Assembly: GCA_018907035.1 (NCBI GenBank)
Contig: JACCIC010000015.1
Coordinates: 5,348,501-5,412,500 of the forward strand
Source: Sycobia sp. Sy_11
Lineage: Eukaryota; Arthropoda; Insecta; Hymenoptera; Epichrysomallidae
Length of the DNA: 64,000 nt
Direction: 5' to 3'
Shown: in pieces, positions 13,121 to 24,980 of the stretch
Layout: each line of letters begins with the position of its first letter
How positions within the stretch are numbered: the stretch's first letter is position 1
The notes under the pieces: model-generated
Database searches by the model: none
Told to the model about the DNA's origin: nothing
The model's input: only the letters and a program-made list of their open reading frames with translations
Made by a program: the position numbers and the translations under genes

Positions 13121-15990
13121 AGGAAGTTGCCTGATTTTTTAGGAGATCCACTAGAATGACTTCAATTCAAAGAAATGTATAATTTATCTACGGAACTTGG
13201 CAATTGTAATACACGCGAAAGTATGTCGAGGTTATTCGGTACTTTAAAAGGAGAAGCGGAAAAATTTATCGGTACGTTGTTATTCACAGTAAATAATCCG
13301 GACATACTAATGAAAACATTAGAATTGCATTTCGCAAATAAAAATGTATTTTAGAAAAAAATTTCTAAAGATGAAAATTGAGCCAAACCAATTTTCTTTA
13401 TCTATTGTAAAAATTTTACATCTTTAAAAATTTTTTTCCAAAATACATTTAAAAACCAAATTTCGAAATTCTGTAATAGCGTTAAATGCTTGATTGTATC
13501 ATCCAGAATTAATAACTATTATTGATGAAAAATTAGCTCCAACTTTAAATAAAATATGCTTATAATAAATACGCTGCAGAAAAAGATCTGTCGCAACCTG
13601 CTTTAGAAATATTTGGCGAACTTTTATTTGCGGAAGCTGAATTTTATTAATGTTGAATTAACCTCAATGTCGCCTAATTTAATTAATGCCGAGTTCACCT
13701 GAAATACGAGAAAAAGTCATATTATATAATGATAAGAAAGATAATAAGTGATATGATAAGAGATAACATATAATGATAAGAGACAATAATAAATGATGAG
13801 AGTTGTAATGTGATAATATGAAAATGAATCAGTTGTAAAACGTTGATAAATTATACGTAATCTAAAATTATGTTTTAATTATCTAAAAAAGGATACAACA
13901 GAAATGCTTCTAGAAATGTCAAATGTTTTTGTTGTGGAAAAAAACATTATAAGTCATTACACAATAAAATTATTCAAAATGAGAATAAAATCTCGCAAGC
14001 TTCAAAAGAGTCTGAAAAGAACATTATATCGGATTGATTAGCAACGTCAGAAGTTTTATTAACAATTTATACGTGTAAGAATTTTTGCAGAAAAATTCAT
14101 GTTAAAAACGTTTGCTTTATTAGACGAGGGTTTAACTATAACTTTAATTGATAAACACCTAACACGGAATATTGGAATTAAAGGAAAAAATATAGATATT
14201 ATTTTAAGTTCTCTGGGAAATACAAATCACGTATTTTCGAACTGTGTTGAACTAAATTTAGAAATTCAAGGTGATTTCGATAAGTATAAACTAAGATTTG
14301 TTCTAGCTGTAAATAATTTAAAATTGCCAGCACAAATGATTTCGCGATCATTTTCATGCTACATTAAAAAATTGTCAAAAAAACTGTAGAATCATATTCG
14401 AATCCAAGTATATAATTACTTATGGGTCTGTATAATTGGGATTTGATAGTTGGTTTCGAAATTAGGCGATTTAAGAATTTCAATTTTGCTATTTCCAGAA
14501 TTTCAGTTCGTTGAACTGCGCATGGAGTTTTCAATAAAAAATTAAGTAATAATTCGAATTTTGTTATAAATACCTGTAAAATAATTTCTGAAAATATAGG
14601 AATGAAATAGAAATAAAGGATTAAATGAAAATAATTTTTACGATAAATTAAATAATTTAATTAGGGAATATTTTGATATAGAAATTTTGGAAATTCAATT
14701 ACAGGATGTAAAAAATAATAAAATTATGTGAGATTTATAAATATTAAAAAATATGAGTCGGTATTTAAATGAGACAAAACCGCGAAATAAACAAATGTAT
14801 GTAGCAAATCCTTTAGGAGAAATAGGTGAATTGACAAGTAATAAAGAATGGCATTGGGTTCCAATAAATTTAAATCCAGTTGATGATGCTACCGGAGACA
14901 ATAAATTAATTTTATGTGAAAATAGTCGGTGGTTTAAAGAAAAATTTATCTAATTTAGAAAATTAAATATTGATAAATTAGAAGTGCGCAAGATGATGTT
15001 TATTCAATTTTTCGGTGTTATTCCTTTTTATACGGTTTTTAAGGTGGAATGAATTGCTTATTTTGGCAAGACGTGTTAAATCAGCTGTAAATAAGTGGTT
15101 AAAGATTGAATAGGATAATATTTCAGTAAAAAGCTTCAATGATGCGCAAAATTATTAGTATCCAGAAATTTAGTCTGAATGTTTTGCTACAGAAATAAAT
15201 GATTTAAAAAATAATAAAAATTTATATAAATAATCGAGAATAATGCATTTAAGTCATGGGAAAGGTTAATTAGATCAGGAAAAATTGCGTTAGATTCTAT
15301 ATTAAAAGATAAAATTCCGATAGAGAAAATCCTTCTCACACTATTGGCTAAAGCTGAACATTGTATATATTCGAAGCCACTTACACAAGTCCAAACTTAA
15401 GTCCAAATGATTTTCTTATTGGATCATTTTCGGGAGCTTTCGAATATAAAAATATTTGTTTAAGAAAGCAATGGAAAATTGCTTAAAGTTTCGCCGACTG
15501 CTTCTGGAGAAGATAGTCGAAAGAATACCTACCATGTTTAATTACAAGAAATACATGGAATGAAAAAGAGCATCCAATAAAACTCGGCGACGTTGTAATG
15601 TTTATAGATAATCCGGCTCCTAGAAATGTCTGGAGAAACGGCATTATTATAGAAATTTATCCAGGAAGGGATAATCAAATTAGAGTAGCAAAAATACAAA
15701 CTTCTTTAAGCATCTATTTAAGACCAGCATGGAAATTAATTAAATTATTACGTCAAACTATTTGATGCGAAATTTTAATTGTTAATTTAAAAATATTATA
15801 GAATTTTTAATTTATAAATTTATATATAATATAATTTATAATGTAATATAATAAATTAATTTACATATATATATATAAATAATATTATAGTTAATTTATA
15901 AATATTGAATTAATCGAGATATTTGTGAAATTTTTGTTTATAAATTTCGCACGTGGTGAGGATTTTATAAATTACGTTATAATAAGCATT
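13121..15990 (+). pseudogene. Decayed BEL/Pao retrotransposon, gag-pol remnants with the RT missing
   Basis: Plus-strand frames match BEL/Pao domains in order. First is a DUF1759-like Gag segment (13121-13354; KLPDFLGDPLE, LKGEAEKF). A Cys/His knuckle-like CFCCGKKHYKSLH follows (about 13931-13970). An A17-type protease core holds ALLDEGLTITLID (14114-14155) where the family has LLDxGSxxxLI. Next are IGLYNWDLIVG (about 14425) and IREYFDIEIL (about 14660). The reverse transcriptase is then absent: the sequence jumps to the RNase H end HWVPINLNPVDDATG (14849-14895). The end of the integrase core follows (LAKAEHCIYSKPLT near 15340; NDFLIGSFSG near 15410), then a DUF5641 tail (GDVVMFIDNP, 15590-15755). 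Many stops and frameshifts show it is defunct. Confidence 0.85.
13344..13451. repeat. Foldback inside the BEL/Pao Gag remnant
   Basis: AAATGTATTTTAGAAAAAAA at 13344-13363 is the near reverse complement of the segment ending at 13451 (TTTTTTTCCAAAATACATTT). The arms are about 32 bases with a loop of about 45. It interrupts Gag similarity just after the conserved LELHFANK block, so it may be a small hairpin insertion. Confidence 0.6.
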
Positions 15991-16450
15991 GTTGATATTG
16001 AAAATAATGTAATATATTTAATTGATCGTTTTACAACAAAAGCAGCGCTTTCCTCAAACTGTGCGCGGTCATGTTTATTCTCGGGATGTGTACTGTGGGC
16101 CGGATGCCTTAGCGTGTTTTGCGGTGTTGAAGCATAGACCAGGACCGAGTCTTACTTAGTTTTGGTTGGTGCCTGGCCCTTGATCTAAGAAGCAGAGAAA
16201 AAAGATACGGTTTAGATATTTATTATTTGACCGACTCTGCACTGCGGGCAGGAATTATAAAAAAAATTGACCAAAGCGGCTTGTTGGAAAAGTCGCGTAT
16301 TTCAAATTTCTGTGCGATAAATGCGTGCTCTGAACATCGGCGAGGCGCTTCCTCGAGTCGGAGGCAGCGAAGCGTTCGTAAAAGTTGATGTTCTTTAGAG
16401 AAAGTTTTGTGACGCATCAAATTAACAAAACATAACAGCTCGATAGAAGC
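15990..16450 (+). repeat. Candidate 3' LTR region of the BEL/Pao fossil
   Basis: After a possible pol end (ARGEDF at about 15948-15965), TGTTGATATTG begins at 15990. BEL LTRs commonly begin TGTTG. GC content then rises sharply at 16040-16400. The LTR's 3' boundary and any 5' partner upstream of 13.1 kb were not found, so this is tentative. Confidence 0.35.
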
Positions 16451-16629
16451 GTGGTATCAGCTGATCTCGACATCTCAAGTGGCCAAGGTAGATAAAATAA
16501 CATTTATTTAAGCGACTTCATCAATTTAGTTTTCATTTCAATAAATATCACCCATCATATCCTATCGTCTCTTAATAGCTCGCATTGAACCATAAAAAGG
16601 GAAGAATAGGCAAAAACATCGATCCCGTC

Positions 16630-16860
16630 AATCTCGCGATATAGCGGATTTCCATCCGCCGCTTTTTTTTGCTCTCTCCCGCGGTTTTTTCGACCCAGCC
16701 CCCGTCGCGCACCTCTCTCGGTTTGTTTCGCGCGGCACTCGAGACGCGTCGACGTAGTCGCCTCCTGCTATAGACATCGACACCTATCATTGCCTCGGGA
16801 CTCACACTCGCCACCATCCCACTTGCCGAGAGTGGACGAAACTCGCGTTAATGTGAGCTG
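16630..16860. promoter_or_regulatory. GC/CpG-rich island 3 (small)
   Basis: CpG-dense segment with CTCTC, CCCG and GACGCGTCGACG words, followed by a G run (16888-16895). No gene was seen. Confidence 0.4.
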
Positions 16861-16895
16861 TTGAAATTGCTGATCGAGGGTTCATGAGGGGGGGG

Positions 16896-18375
16896 TCTAG
16901 GGGGATCTAGGGGATGTTAGAAATTGGTATGGAAAGAGAAAATTTTATAAAATCATAGATTGTATTTTATTTTTGATTTTCTTTTTTAATAACGACAATG
17001 GAGACCTTTTTTATTTCATTGCGTTGAGGGCAATACTACTTTGGAAGCATATTCAAAATCTCTCATATTGCTTATATTGATGTAATTATCGTTTTTTTAA
17101 ACTTGTTAAGAAATTACCGGGCGCTTAGATTTAAATAACCTACGTACTTTCGTATCCGCGTGTCTGCTTAGCGTGTCTGCTTACACACGCAGTTTTATAA
17201 AAAAAATATTCTGTATAGAATTGTGCGTACTGTATTGAATAAGTAAATGTAGATACAGTATTATAGTAAGAAATGATGTGGGCAAATTGAATATAAAGTT
17301 AGTGTCGATACAGGGCTCAACTTTTATATTATAGATTCGAAGATAGAAAAATTTTCACGGAAATTTAGTGTACTCTAGTGGACGTTATTAAAAAATTCTC
17401 CGTATAAATAGTTTGATAGTGTTATAAGAAAAAGAAGCCGTATTATAATGAATTCTTTAATCTTTATATTTTACCTGTATTCAGGCAGGCTGAGTTAAAA
17501 TGCAGAATTTAAAAGATTTTGTTATGCTTAATTTCCCTTTTTTCATTTAAAATAATAGTACAGTTCAAGATTTTCCATCCCGACGTCAGTGTCTGACCAA
17601 ATTCTAGATTAGACAACTTGCACTGTCTTTCGCATTTTAAACCAATATCTGATAAGTTAAAGTTTACATCTGGATTTAATGTATGATTTTCGTCCAAAAG
17701 ATCACTTTTTGATGTGCCTATAAAATTAAGAAAATTATTTATATTTACTAAATCATAAGCAAGTAAATTTAAGGGAGTAAAATAACATCAGTACGAATTT
17801 TTCTTGTACTAAATCTACTTTACGTCGAAATCATGTACATTCGTTTTACTCTAAAAATTACAATATTTTTAACTCGTTCATTGGAAGAAAACTTTTATTG
17901 GATTCAAATGAACACTTATTTGAATAGTATCAAATAATTTACTCATTTTCTTTAGATCAATGTTTGAATTCCCGCAATAAACGGTAATTTAAATACGAAT
18001 AAAAGAAAGAATATTTACTGCAAATAATATTATATGGTTTCCCTTTTTCCCTCGAGATAGCTTACATGGTAGCGCCAGGATTACTTTCAAAGGAAAGGGA
18101 GTTTTCGGTAAAATCGGAAGTTAAATGACGGAACTCAGTTATGTTTATATGAACAAAATAACAAAAGTATATTCTATTAACATGGTACACTAAATTATAA
18201 GAAATAATACACTTCTTACGTTAAATTTATATTATACCTTATGAACTTAGCTATAATCCACACCCTTCTTATTTTACTGGGATTTTACAAATTACATTTA
18301 TACGCACTTATTATACTAGTTTTGTGCAATATATATATATACATAATACACTCTTTTAGTGGGGTTGGATGGAAT
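16896..18375. other. AT-rich non-coding DNA
   Basis: No gene was recognised. A minus-strand open frame at 17509-17697 has mixed composition but no known family. Confidence 0.5.
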
Positions 18376-18760
18376 GTTGAAACGAACGAAGCCTGTTGGT
18401 TTTTGACGGAGCACTGCGCAACCAGGATCACGACTTCGTTCGGGGCTGGGAATGAGACCGCTGGGCTTTAACGGAGCTCCGCCCGTCCAGGATCAAGTCT
18501 CCTGAGGAATAGTAAGGCCGCTGGTCTTTAATGGAGCGGCACGCAACCAGGATCGACCCTTACACTTCTGCTCACCGTTGGCCTAAGTTCGCGGGACAGA
18601 TATATTCCATATTCGCGCTCGGATTATTTTGATTTTGACGCGTTCGACCTCTATTCGGGATCATTGCCCGATTATTTTAATTTCGCGTATTACTTTGAAA
18701 TTCGAACTGTTGCGTGTGTTAGACGACTGCCAATAAAATTTTGAACGTCAACCGGTTAGC
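18376..18760 (+). repeat. LTR-like patch with three tandem units of about 60 bases
   Basis: Units at about 18390-18455, 18456-18515 and 18516-18563 share CTGGTCTTTAACGGAGC-like and CCAGGATC-like words. The patch is much richer in GC than its flanks. It starts TGTTGAAACG at 18376 and reaches an AATAAA at about 18732, then TTTTGAACGTCA. This is consistent with a solo LTR, but no TSD or second copy was identified. Confidence 0.45.
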
Positions 18761-19139
18761 TTGTCAAATAAAACGCAAACAATTTATAATTTTTAACTCG
18801 AAGAACCTTTTATAGAAGTTATGAATTTCTAGAATTTCAAAAGGCATCATTGTGCATGAAATAAATTATCTATTATACTATTGTTTTATACTATGATCAT
18901 CTTTTTTTGAGTAGTCTTTTTTCAAGATCTTTTAGGTCGAAACAGGACAGTCTGACTTTTATTATATAATTTTAATTACATTATTATGTAAAGACTGCAA
19001 GTTCGACAAAAATATTCGTTGGTTTTTTGTGATTATCTTTGTTATTCGTTTTTTTTTTAAGGAACGACAAGATTCATAATTAATTCGGTTTCCAGAATCA
19101 GAGTGTTTTCGCTGTCTTATTACGCCGAAATATACTTTA
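18761..19139. other. AT-rich non-coding DNA
   Basis: Nothing recognised. Confidence 0.5.
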
Positions 19140-19440
19140 GGCGAACCCTCCCACGAAGTTTCGTCGCAAGAGCATCCAAGATTTGCTCTGCCGGCCGCCT
19201 CATTGCGAATAGATGAGAGCGGCTCGCTTACCCACGTGCGCCGCCGACCACCGCCGCGCCGAGCCGTTTCGCATAAATACAAGCAACGCGAAGACCGTGA
19301 AATTTGGCTTATACCTTTACTCGTTCCTTTCTCTTTTCATTCGTTTAGCGCGGCGAAAGTTATATTCGGCCCCCCCCCCCACTTCTCTCTCTTCCCCCTC
19401 TCCCATTCTCTCTTTTAGAGATCGGATTTTCCCCCTGGGA
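19140..19440. promoter_or_regulatory. GC/CpG-rich island 4
   Basis: CpG-rich with a C run (19371-19380) and CT-rich tract (19383-19416). Overlapping open frames on both strands are low complexity. Confidence 0.4.
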
Positions 19441-19675
19441 GAAATTGATGTAAATTTTTTATTTTTATTTTTTTGTGAAACGTGGAAGAGTAAACAAATT
19501 TATGCTTTTATCGGAGAGAGAAAGAAGAGAGAGAGATAAAAGTAAGATTTAGAATAATATGATCATGAGGATTGTATTTAATATTGCGAATGATCTAAAT
19601 TTCATCCAAATAATGAAACATCTGTTTAGTTGACTTCTTTGACACTTTCTAGTGTGAAGAAGAAATTTCAGCGTA

Positions 19676-20719
19676 AGAGTGCACGGAGAAAAAATATCTA
19701 GTAAAAATTACTATGATATAGTAATACTATTACTTACTAAATACTATAGTAATACTATATATATACTGTTCAGTAATAAAATCATAATCTATAAAAACCT
19801 AAAAAGTTACCATTCTTTCTAGAAAATGTTGTAAACAAAAAGATTCAAGCTTTGCCATTAATCTAATAAATTTTATTCGAAATTATGATAATTTCTCAGA
19901 TTTTTACAGTATATGATTACTAGGCAGTATTGTAATTTTTATTTAAAAAATTTTGAAATTACTATATTGAAAATATATGGGAATATAGAGAAGTACTTTA
20001 TTTTATGTTTTGTTTCCAGCTCTCGTCTACGTGGATTTTTGTAATTTTCTTTTTCTGAACCTCTCCCCATTCTAAATATGACGCAGGCTTTTTGAAAATG
20101 TTTAATATAAAAATAACACCATAAACATTTTTATCCAAAAAAAAATTTCTGCATATTTCATGTATTATACCAAAGTGTTACATATTTTATTTTTTACTTC
20201 GCTGTCGCTTCGCTTTTGAGAGGTGGAATGCGAAGGCTCATATACGCTTGGAATATTTTGTTATTGACGCATGCTTTCTAGGTAGCTGTACACACGTGCG
20301 ATATGTCAAGTTGGCAAAAATCATGATGAATTTTCCTTTCCACTTCGCAGCGTTGATTACCGATGAAACATTAATACTCACTGCTTCTAAATCAGTAACG
20401 AAGCTTGCGTTCGTAATTTCGAAATTTTAATATTATGAATTAGATTTAAAAAGACAAGAATGAAACTGTCATGTACTACTGTACTTTTCATTTCTACTTT
20501 GCTTATTTCTCGCCGTCGCGCAAAGTGACTCGAACCCCATTCGCATCTCTGCGGCCAGTAGCTGGTCTGTTTCATTAGATTTGCACCGTTATCGAATGGG
20601 GGGATGTTCATGGACGGGGCGGGGCAGTTTTACAGAAAACGACATTCTATATTCAATGCGCTATCTTGAAACAAAGATCTATTACATAATCTTGCGTTGC
20701 ACTCCGCGCGCATAAGAAT
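19676..20719. other. Non-coding DNA, possible MITE end at the left
   Basis: GTGCACGGAGAAAAAATATC at 19679 followed by TTACTATGATATAGTAA palindromes resembles one end of an insect MITE. No matching far end was found. The rest holds nothing recognised. Confidence 0.3.
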
Positions 20720-20786
20720 TTATTCGGCTAATGCCTCAGCGGCTTAACCGAAGTAACGCGCCGGATTTTCCGTCTCGCCCGAAAAG

Positions 20787-20788
<2 letters not shown>

Positions 20789-20833
<45 letters not shown>
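20789..20833. repeat. (AT)n microsatellite
   Basis: About twenty-two units, inside island 5. Confidence 0.95.
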
Positions 20834-20840
<7 letters not shown>

Positions 20841-21018
20841 CAGGTAAAATAAAATAGTTCGGGGAGGACGGAGAAATGTTTGCCCTGTCGCGGCGCGGGG
20901 CGTTGATCTCTCGAAAACTGCCAATCTCCATTTTCCTCACTTATTTACGCGCATGGGACGCACGGGAAGGAGTCCCCCGTCGCACCGTATATACTCTTCT
21001 CTTCCGTATATATTCTAC

Positions 21019-21035
21019 TCTTTCTCTCTCTCTCA

Positions 21036-21068
<33 letters not shown>

Positions 21069-21069
21069 T
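21019..21069. repeat. (CT)n microsatellite
   Basis: About twenty-five CT units with one interruption. Confidence 0.95.
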
Positions 21070-21345
21070 TCCGCACCTCGCGCGAAGCCGAAAAGTTTTG
21101 GCAGTCGCCCCCCAGCAAGCGAGGAAGCCTGTCTCGAATTTTCCCGGCGCTTTTCTTATATCGGGAGGGCTTTGAGGAGGTCGATGGGTGGGGGGGGGTG
21201 GAGATAGAGAGACCTCCTTTTCACGGCAGTATATTCTCGTGTAGGCCGCGGAATGAAAAGCGCGATTTCCCTTTTTCTGGCATATACACGTCTATGTATA
21301 GACCGCGCAATAGGAGCCGTTGCGCTTGGGGCGGATTTCGCCATT

Positions 21346-21858
21346 TAAACGAGATGCAATGCTAATGCGGAATTCTCGAAGCTCGCTTAAAGCGTACAAA
21401 TAGCCGGGCGCTACCTGAAAAAGTTCCACCGCTTTTATTTAGAGAGTTTTTTTTTTTGTCAATTCGGAGTAGGCCCGGGAAGTCTTTTATTTGCTCCGGA
21501 TGCTTTGTTTCTTTCGCATACCCACTAATTTCACGAAGCGCTGGGAAATACGCCGGATTGAAAGATTGGAATTTGTCAAAGTCCATAAGAAATGCTCAAG
21601 AAGAAGACGAGCATTAAGGCTCGAAAACTAAAATATAAAAATATAAATTAGATACAATAGAAAAAAAAACAACAGATGATGTAAATTTTGTCGAATGGGG
21701 AGTTTTGATATTAAAAATGCCTGTGACTATGATTCTTGCAATTTCGGTATCTAAAATGTAGAATGATATTTTCAACTGTAGAAATGTAATTGTAATTTTT
21801 TTTAAAACAAACCATGTGTATCCATGTATATATTTAACTTACTAGAACAATAGTTAAA
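21346..21858. other. Non-coding DNA
   Basis: Moderately GC at the left, AT-rich at the right. Nothing recognised. Confidence 0.5.
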
Positions 21859-21860
21859 TA

Positions 21861-22380
21861 CAGTGAATTCCAAAAGTTGTAAGGCTACAGATATCTTCAT
21901 GAAACTTTGGCCAATAGTTATTACAACCTTCCTTACCTCTATACAAAGTTTCAAGTTCATCGGATTACATAAAGCTGTTCAGTAGCATTTGCGCGGGACT
22001 ATCAAAGTAGCCGTGGTCATTGTCACAGGCGGATAATAATATCGAACAACGTGTTACAATTTAATTTTTAGCCTAAAAAATCTTTCTTGTACTCAACCAC
22101 CCACCATACTCGCCTTATTTGAGTCCCTCTGACTACTTCCTGCTTTCAATTTTATAAATGGACTTGAAAGAGTACGGTTTTGCGTTGATAAACGAGATAC
22201 AAGAATCTGTGATATCGAAATGAAAAAGTATTCCAAAAGAGGACTTTTTAAAAGGTATGAAGAGGTTGGAAGATCTCGTCAACTTGTGTATTAATTTGAA
22301 TGGAGACTATTTTGAATACAAATATTCTACATTTATTACGTCTTTCGTACCCAGAGTCTTAAAACTTTTGGAACACACTG
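21861..22380 (+). mobile_element. Internally deleted mariner element with intact ends
   Basis: The left end CAGTGAATTCCAAAAGTTGT (21861) and right end ACTTTTGGAACACACTG (ending 22380) are inverted repeats of about 28 bases. TA flanks both sides (21859-21860 and 22381-22382), the canonical mariner target duplication. At 520 bases it is well under a full mariner (about 1.3 kb). Only the transposase C-terminal third is recognisable: HPPYSPYLSPSDYFLL (22098-22145), which contains the last catalytic Asp in SPSD, then a stop, then EDFLKGMKRLED and NGDYFE (22240-22316) in the same frame. The catalytic core upstream is deleted. It cannot encode a transposase but could in principle have been cross-mobilised. 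Confidence 0.88.
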
Positions 22381-22680
22381 TATATGTAGTTTTTTTCCTT
22401 ACCCTGGCTAAAACACATCATTATTCGTTAATGGTAGGTAGTAAAAACGAGTCATTATTTTAAAGTATGGAATAATATTCTACGCCATGGAGCTGCATTG
22501 TCATTTGACATATATTGACACACATCAAGCAGCTTCAAGTCAAAGAATGGTCGTGGCAAAAGTAAATACATGGGATTCGATTGACGTGAAAGTGGTGTAC
22601 TGCAATTAAGTAAGCACGTAGATTATTAATAGTGGATAAAAATTTTTCCAATTAATGACATGTTAAATTTGAAAACTGAT

Positions 22681-22990
22681 GAATTAATAAAATTATAACT
22701 ATTTTTACCGGTCTTACTCTCTTTGTACTATAATATATTAACTAATAGAGTGAGCAGTCAGATTGTCTTTGTCTATAATGACACCCGTAGAATCTGAAAT
22801 GGAAATACTACTAAAAATAAAATAAAAATTTAATTTAATTAAAAATTAAAAATTAAACAATCAATACTCTATGTTAGTAAAATACAACCTGACGTAGGTG
22901 ATTATAAACGAGGACAGTCTGATTGTCTCCATATTATCATAGTTTATTATTGTATAAAGACTGTCAGACCGATAAAAATAATTATTAATT
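22681..22990. mobile_element. Long-TIR non-autonomous element, copy 2
   Basis: The left arm at 22681-22788 (ACCGGTCTTAC..., CAGTCAGATTGTCTTTGTC) is mirrored by the right arm at 22897-22990 (GAGGACAGTCTGATTGTC..., CTGTCAGACCGATAAAAA). This is the most complete copy: inverted arms of about 95-105 bases around an AT-rich centre. A shared tail, CAGTCGACATAAGTA, follows on the right as in copy 1. There is no coding capacity. Confidence 0.75.
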
Positions 22991-24169
22991 TAATTGACAA
23001 CAGTCGACATAAGTATAGTTTATGTATTATATCAGATTAATAACTTAATTATAAATAATTATTCATATAAATGTGTAGCAGAGAAGTGAGTCTAAGTATT
23101 ACATTAAGTGAACAAATTTAAAAATCCAAATTACTATCAATGTAATACAAATTAATATTTTGTATAAATAAATTCACTTTTAATATCTTTTTGCAGCCTT
23201 TTTTTATATACAGTATGTATTTTTTAAAACGTTCATAACGATTCGCGCCTTAGAAGGGCACTTTCTCATTTATTATTTAATGTTAAAAAATCCATTGATT
23301 TATATTTCAAATTTCTGGCTGAAAAAGTGGTTAATAGATTTTACTTTTTGAGGTTGATAAAAATTGTAATTATTACATCTACAGTTGAAATTGATTGAAA
23401 ATATATCAAATTTTCATTATTTTAATAATATATAAACTTAATGCTTATTACTCGATACGAATTTCACTGTACATTTGACATTCAAATTTAAGAAATTTTT
23501 ATGCTAATTAGAAAAGAGAGAGGGAGAGCGAAAGAGAGAGGCAGTTATGAGAATAAAATACAGCAATATTATTACGCGGTTAACAATGACACACTCCACG
23601 TATGTTAAAATATAAATAAATAAAAAACTTGTAGTTTTTGGTAAATTTTCATTCGTTAACTGTCAATTAAGTAAAATTTATTCCATTCAAAAACTGTTTG
23701 CACAGTTCGTGATGGATGGTCTATGTTGCATGCCAAACAAAATCGCATTTTTTTATTTAAAAAAAAAACAATATTCAGAACACGATATTTTTTTATTATT
23801 AATGGTTAAATATTTGAACGAAATGTACGAAATAATAAAATATCTTTGATGGTTTTAGATATTGCTTATATTTTCATATTTAATTTTTAATAGGGACGAC
23901 GAATTATTGATAGAATTCTGTATGGAGTTTTCCAAGATTTTTTATAGTATTTTCTAAAAAAAAAAATGATACAATGAATTATGGAAATACGATAATAAAA
24001 AATCATATAGATATAGCAAAAAAATTTATTTAATTCAGAACTAGGTCACTACGACATCGCCTGTAATCATTAATTTCAAGATCCAATATTTTATCAGAAG
24101 CCACACAAAAAAAAAACAAAAAAATAACAAAAACTATTCCTGCTTCGAATGAAGGACCGATTAATTCTC
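22991..24169. other. AT-rich non-coding DNA
   Basis: Nothing recognised beyond a short GA-rich tract (23513-23540). Confidence 0.5.
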
Positions 24170-24980
24170 GCATCGGTTAGCGCCGTATCCTCGAGCGCGA
24201 CTTGATTCCGTACGAAGTCTCCTATCCCTCCCCCCACCGCGCCGTTTCCCTCATAACTCAGCTCGGAATCAAAGCGAAAATCGCAGAATGCTTTTAAGAC
24301 GTCTATTATGCAATAAGAGACGTTTATCACCTGGAATGAGGTCCCGGGGTCGCGGCGCCACGGCATTCGCGCCGAGTCGAACGTTATACAGACGCGCGGC
24401 GCTCTTTACGGAAGAGCGGAGGAGCGCCGTAAAAAAAAAAAAAAAAAAAAAAAAGAGGAAGGGAATAAGCCGAGCGTGAAGGTAAGACAAAGGCGAGGCG
24501 AGATGGCGGGGGTGGAGGTTGGGAGGGAGGTCCGTGAGTTTCGGCAGCTCCACCCCGAAATTTACGAGCTCCCGAGCTGATGGGGTTTCCGTGTGCTGGC
24601 TCCGTCCTAATATCTTTACAAGCTTCGCTCTCTCACTCTCTCTCTCTCTCTCTCTCGTTATATATATATCTTTCTTACCCTCGCTCTCGCAACGGACCGC
24701 TAAGGAGATGGAGAGAGGTATATAAAAAGAAGAAGAAAAAAGAAGTAGGGAGAAAAACAACAGGGGTGAACGACGAAGATAAAAGGAAAGATATAGAGAG
24801 GCCGGGGGGGGGGGCGAAAAGTTTCGGCCGGCCACCGTCCGCGCGTTGAAAAATCAATCGTTAACGCACCCCCCCCCCTTGGGCTCCGGCCTGCGTGTCT
24901 CGTCGATGTGTCGTCGGGGCAAAGAACAACGGAAGGTCGTAGGTAAGATTTTGTACGTTCTTTCTTCCCCCTTTCCCCCT
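24170..24980. promoter_or_regulatory. GC/CpG-rich island 6
   Basis: CpG-rich with an A run (24431-24454), (CT)n (24628-24656), and G and C runs. A 188-codon minus-strand open frame is low complexity and crosses the homopolymers. Confidence 0.45.
24628..24656. repeat. (CT)n microsatellite
   Basis: About fourteen CT units with one interruption. Confidence 0.9.

Larger units (their letters stand above)
20720..21345. promoter_or_regulatory. GC/CpG-rich island 5
   Basis: CpG-rich block containing (AT)n (20789-20833), (CT)n (21019-21069) and a G run (21187-21198). Overlapping open frames are repeat-driven. Confidence 0.45.

Noticed and set aside
17509..17697. 62-codon minus-strand frame with two Cys
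   Set aside because: No recognisable motif, splice context or neighbours.
24269..24835. 188-codon minus-strand frame
   Set aside because: It crosses a long homopolymer (poly-Phe) and a CT repeat (poly-Ser/Leu) and lacks coding character.
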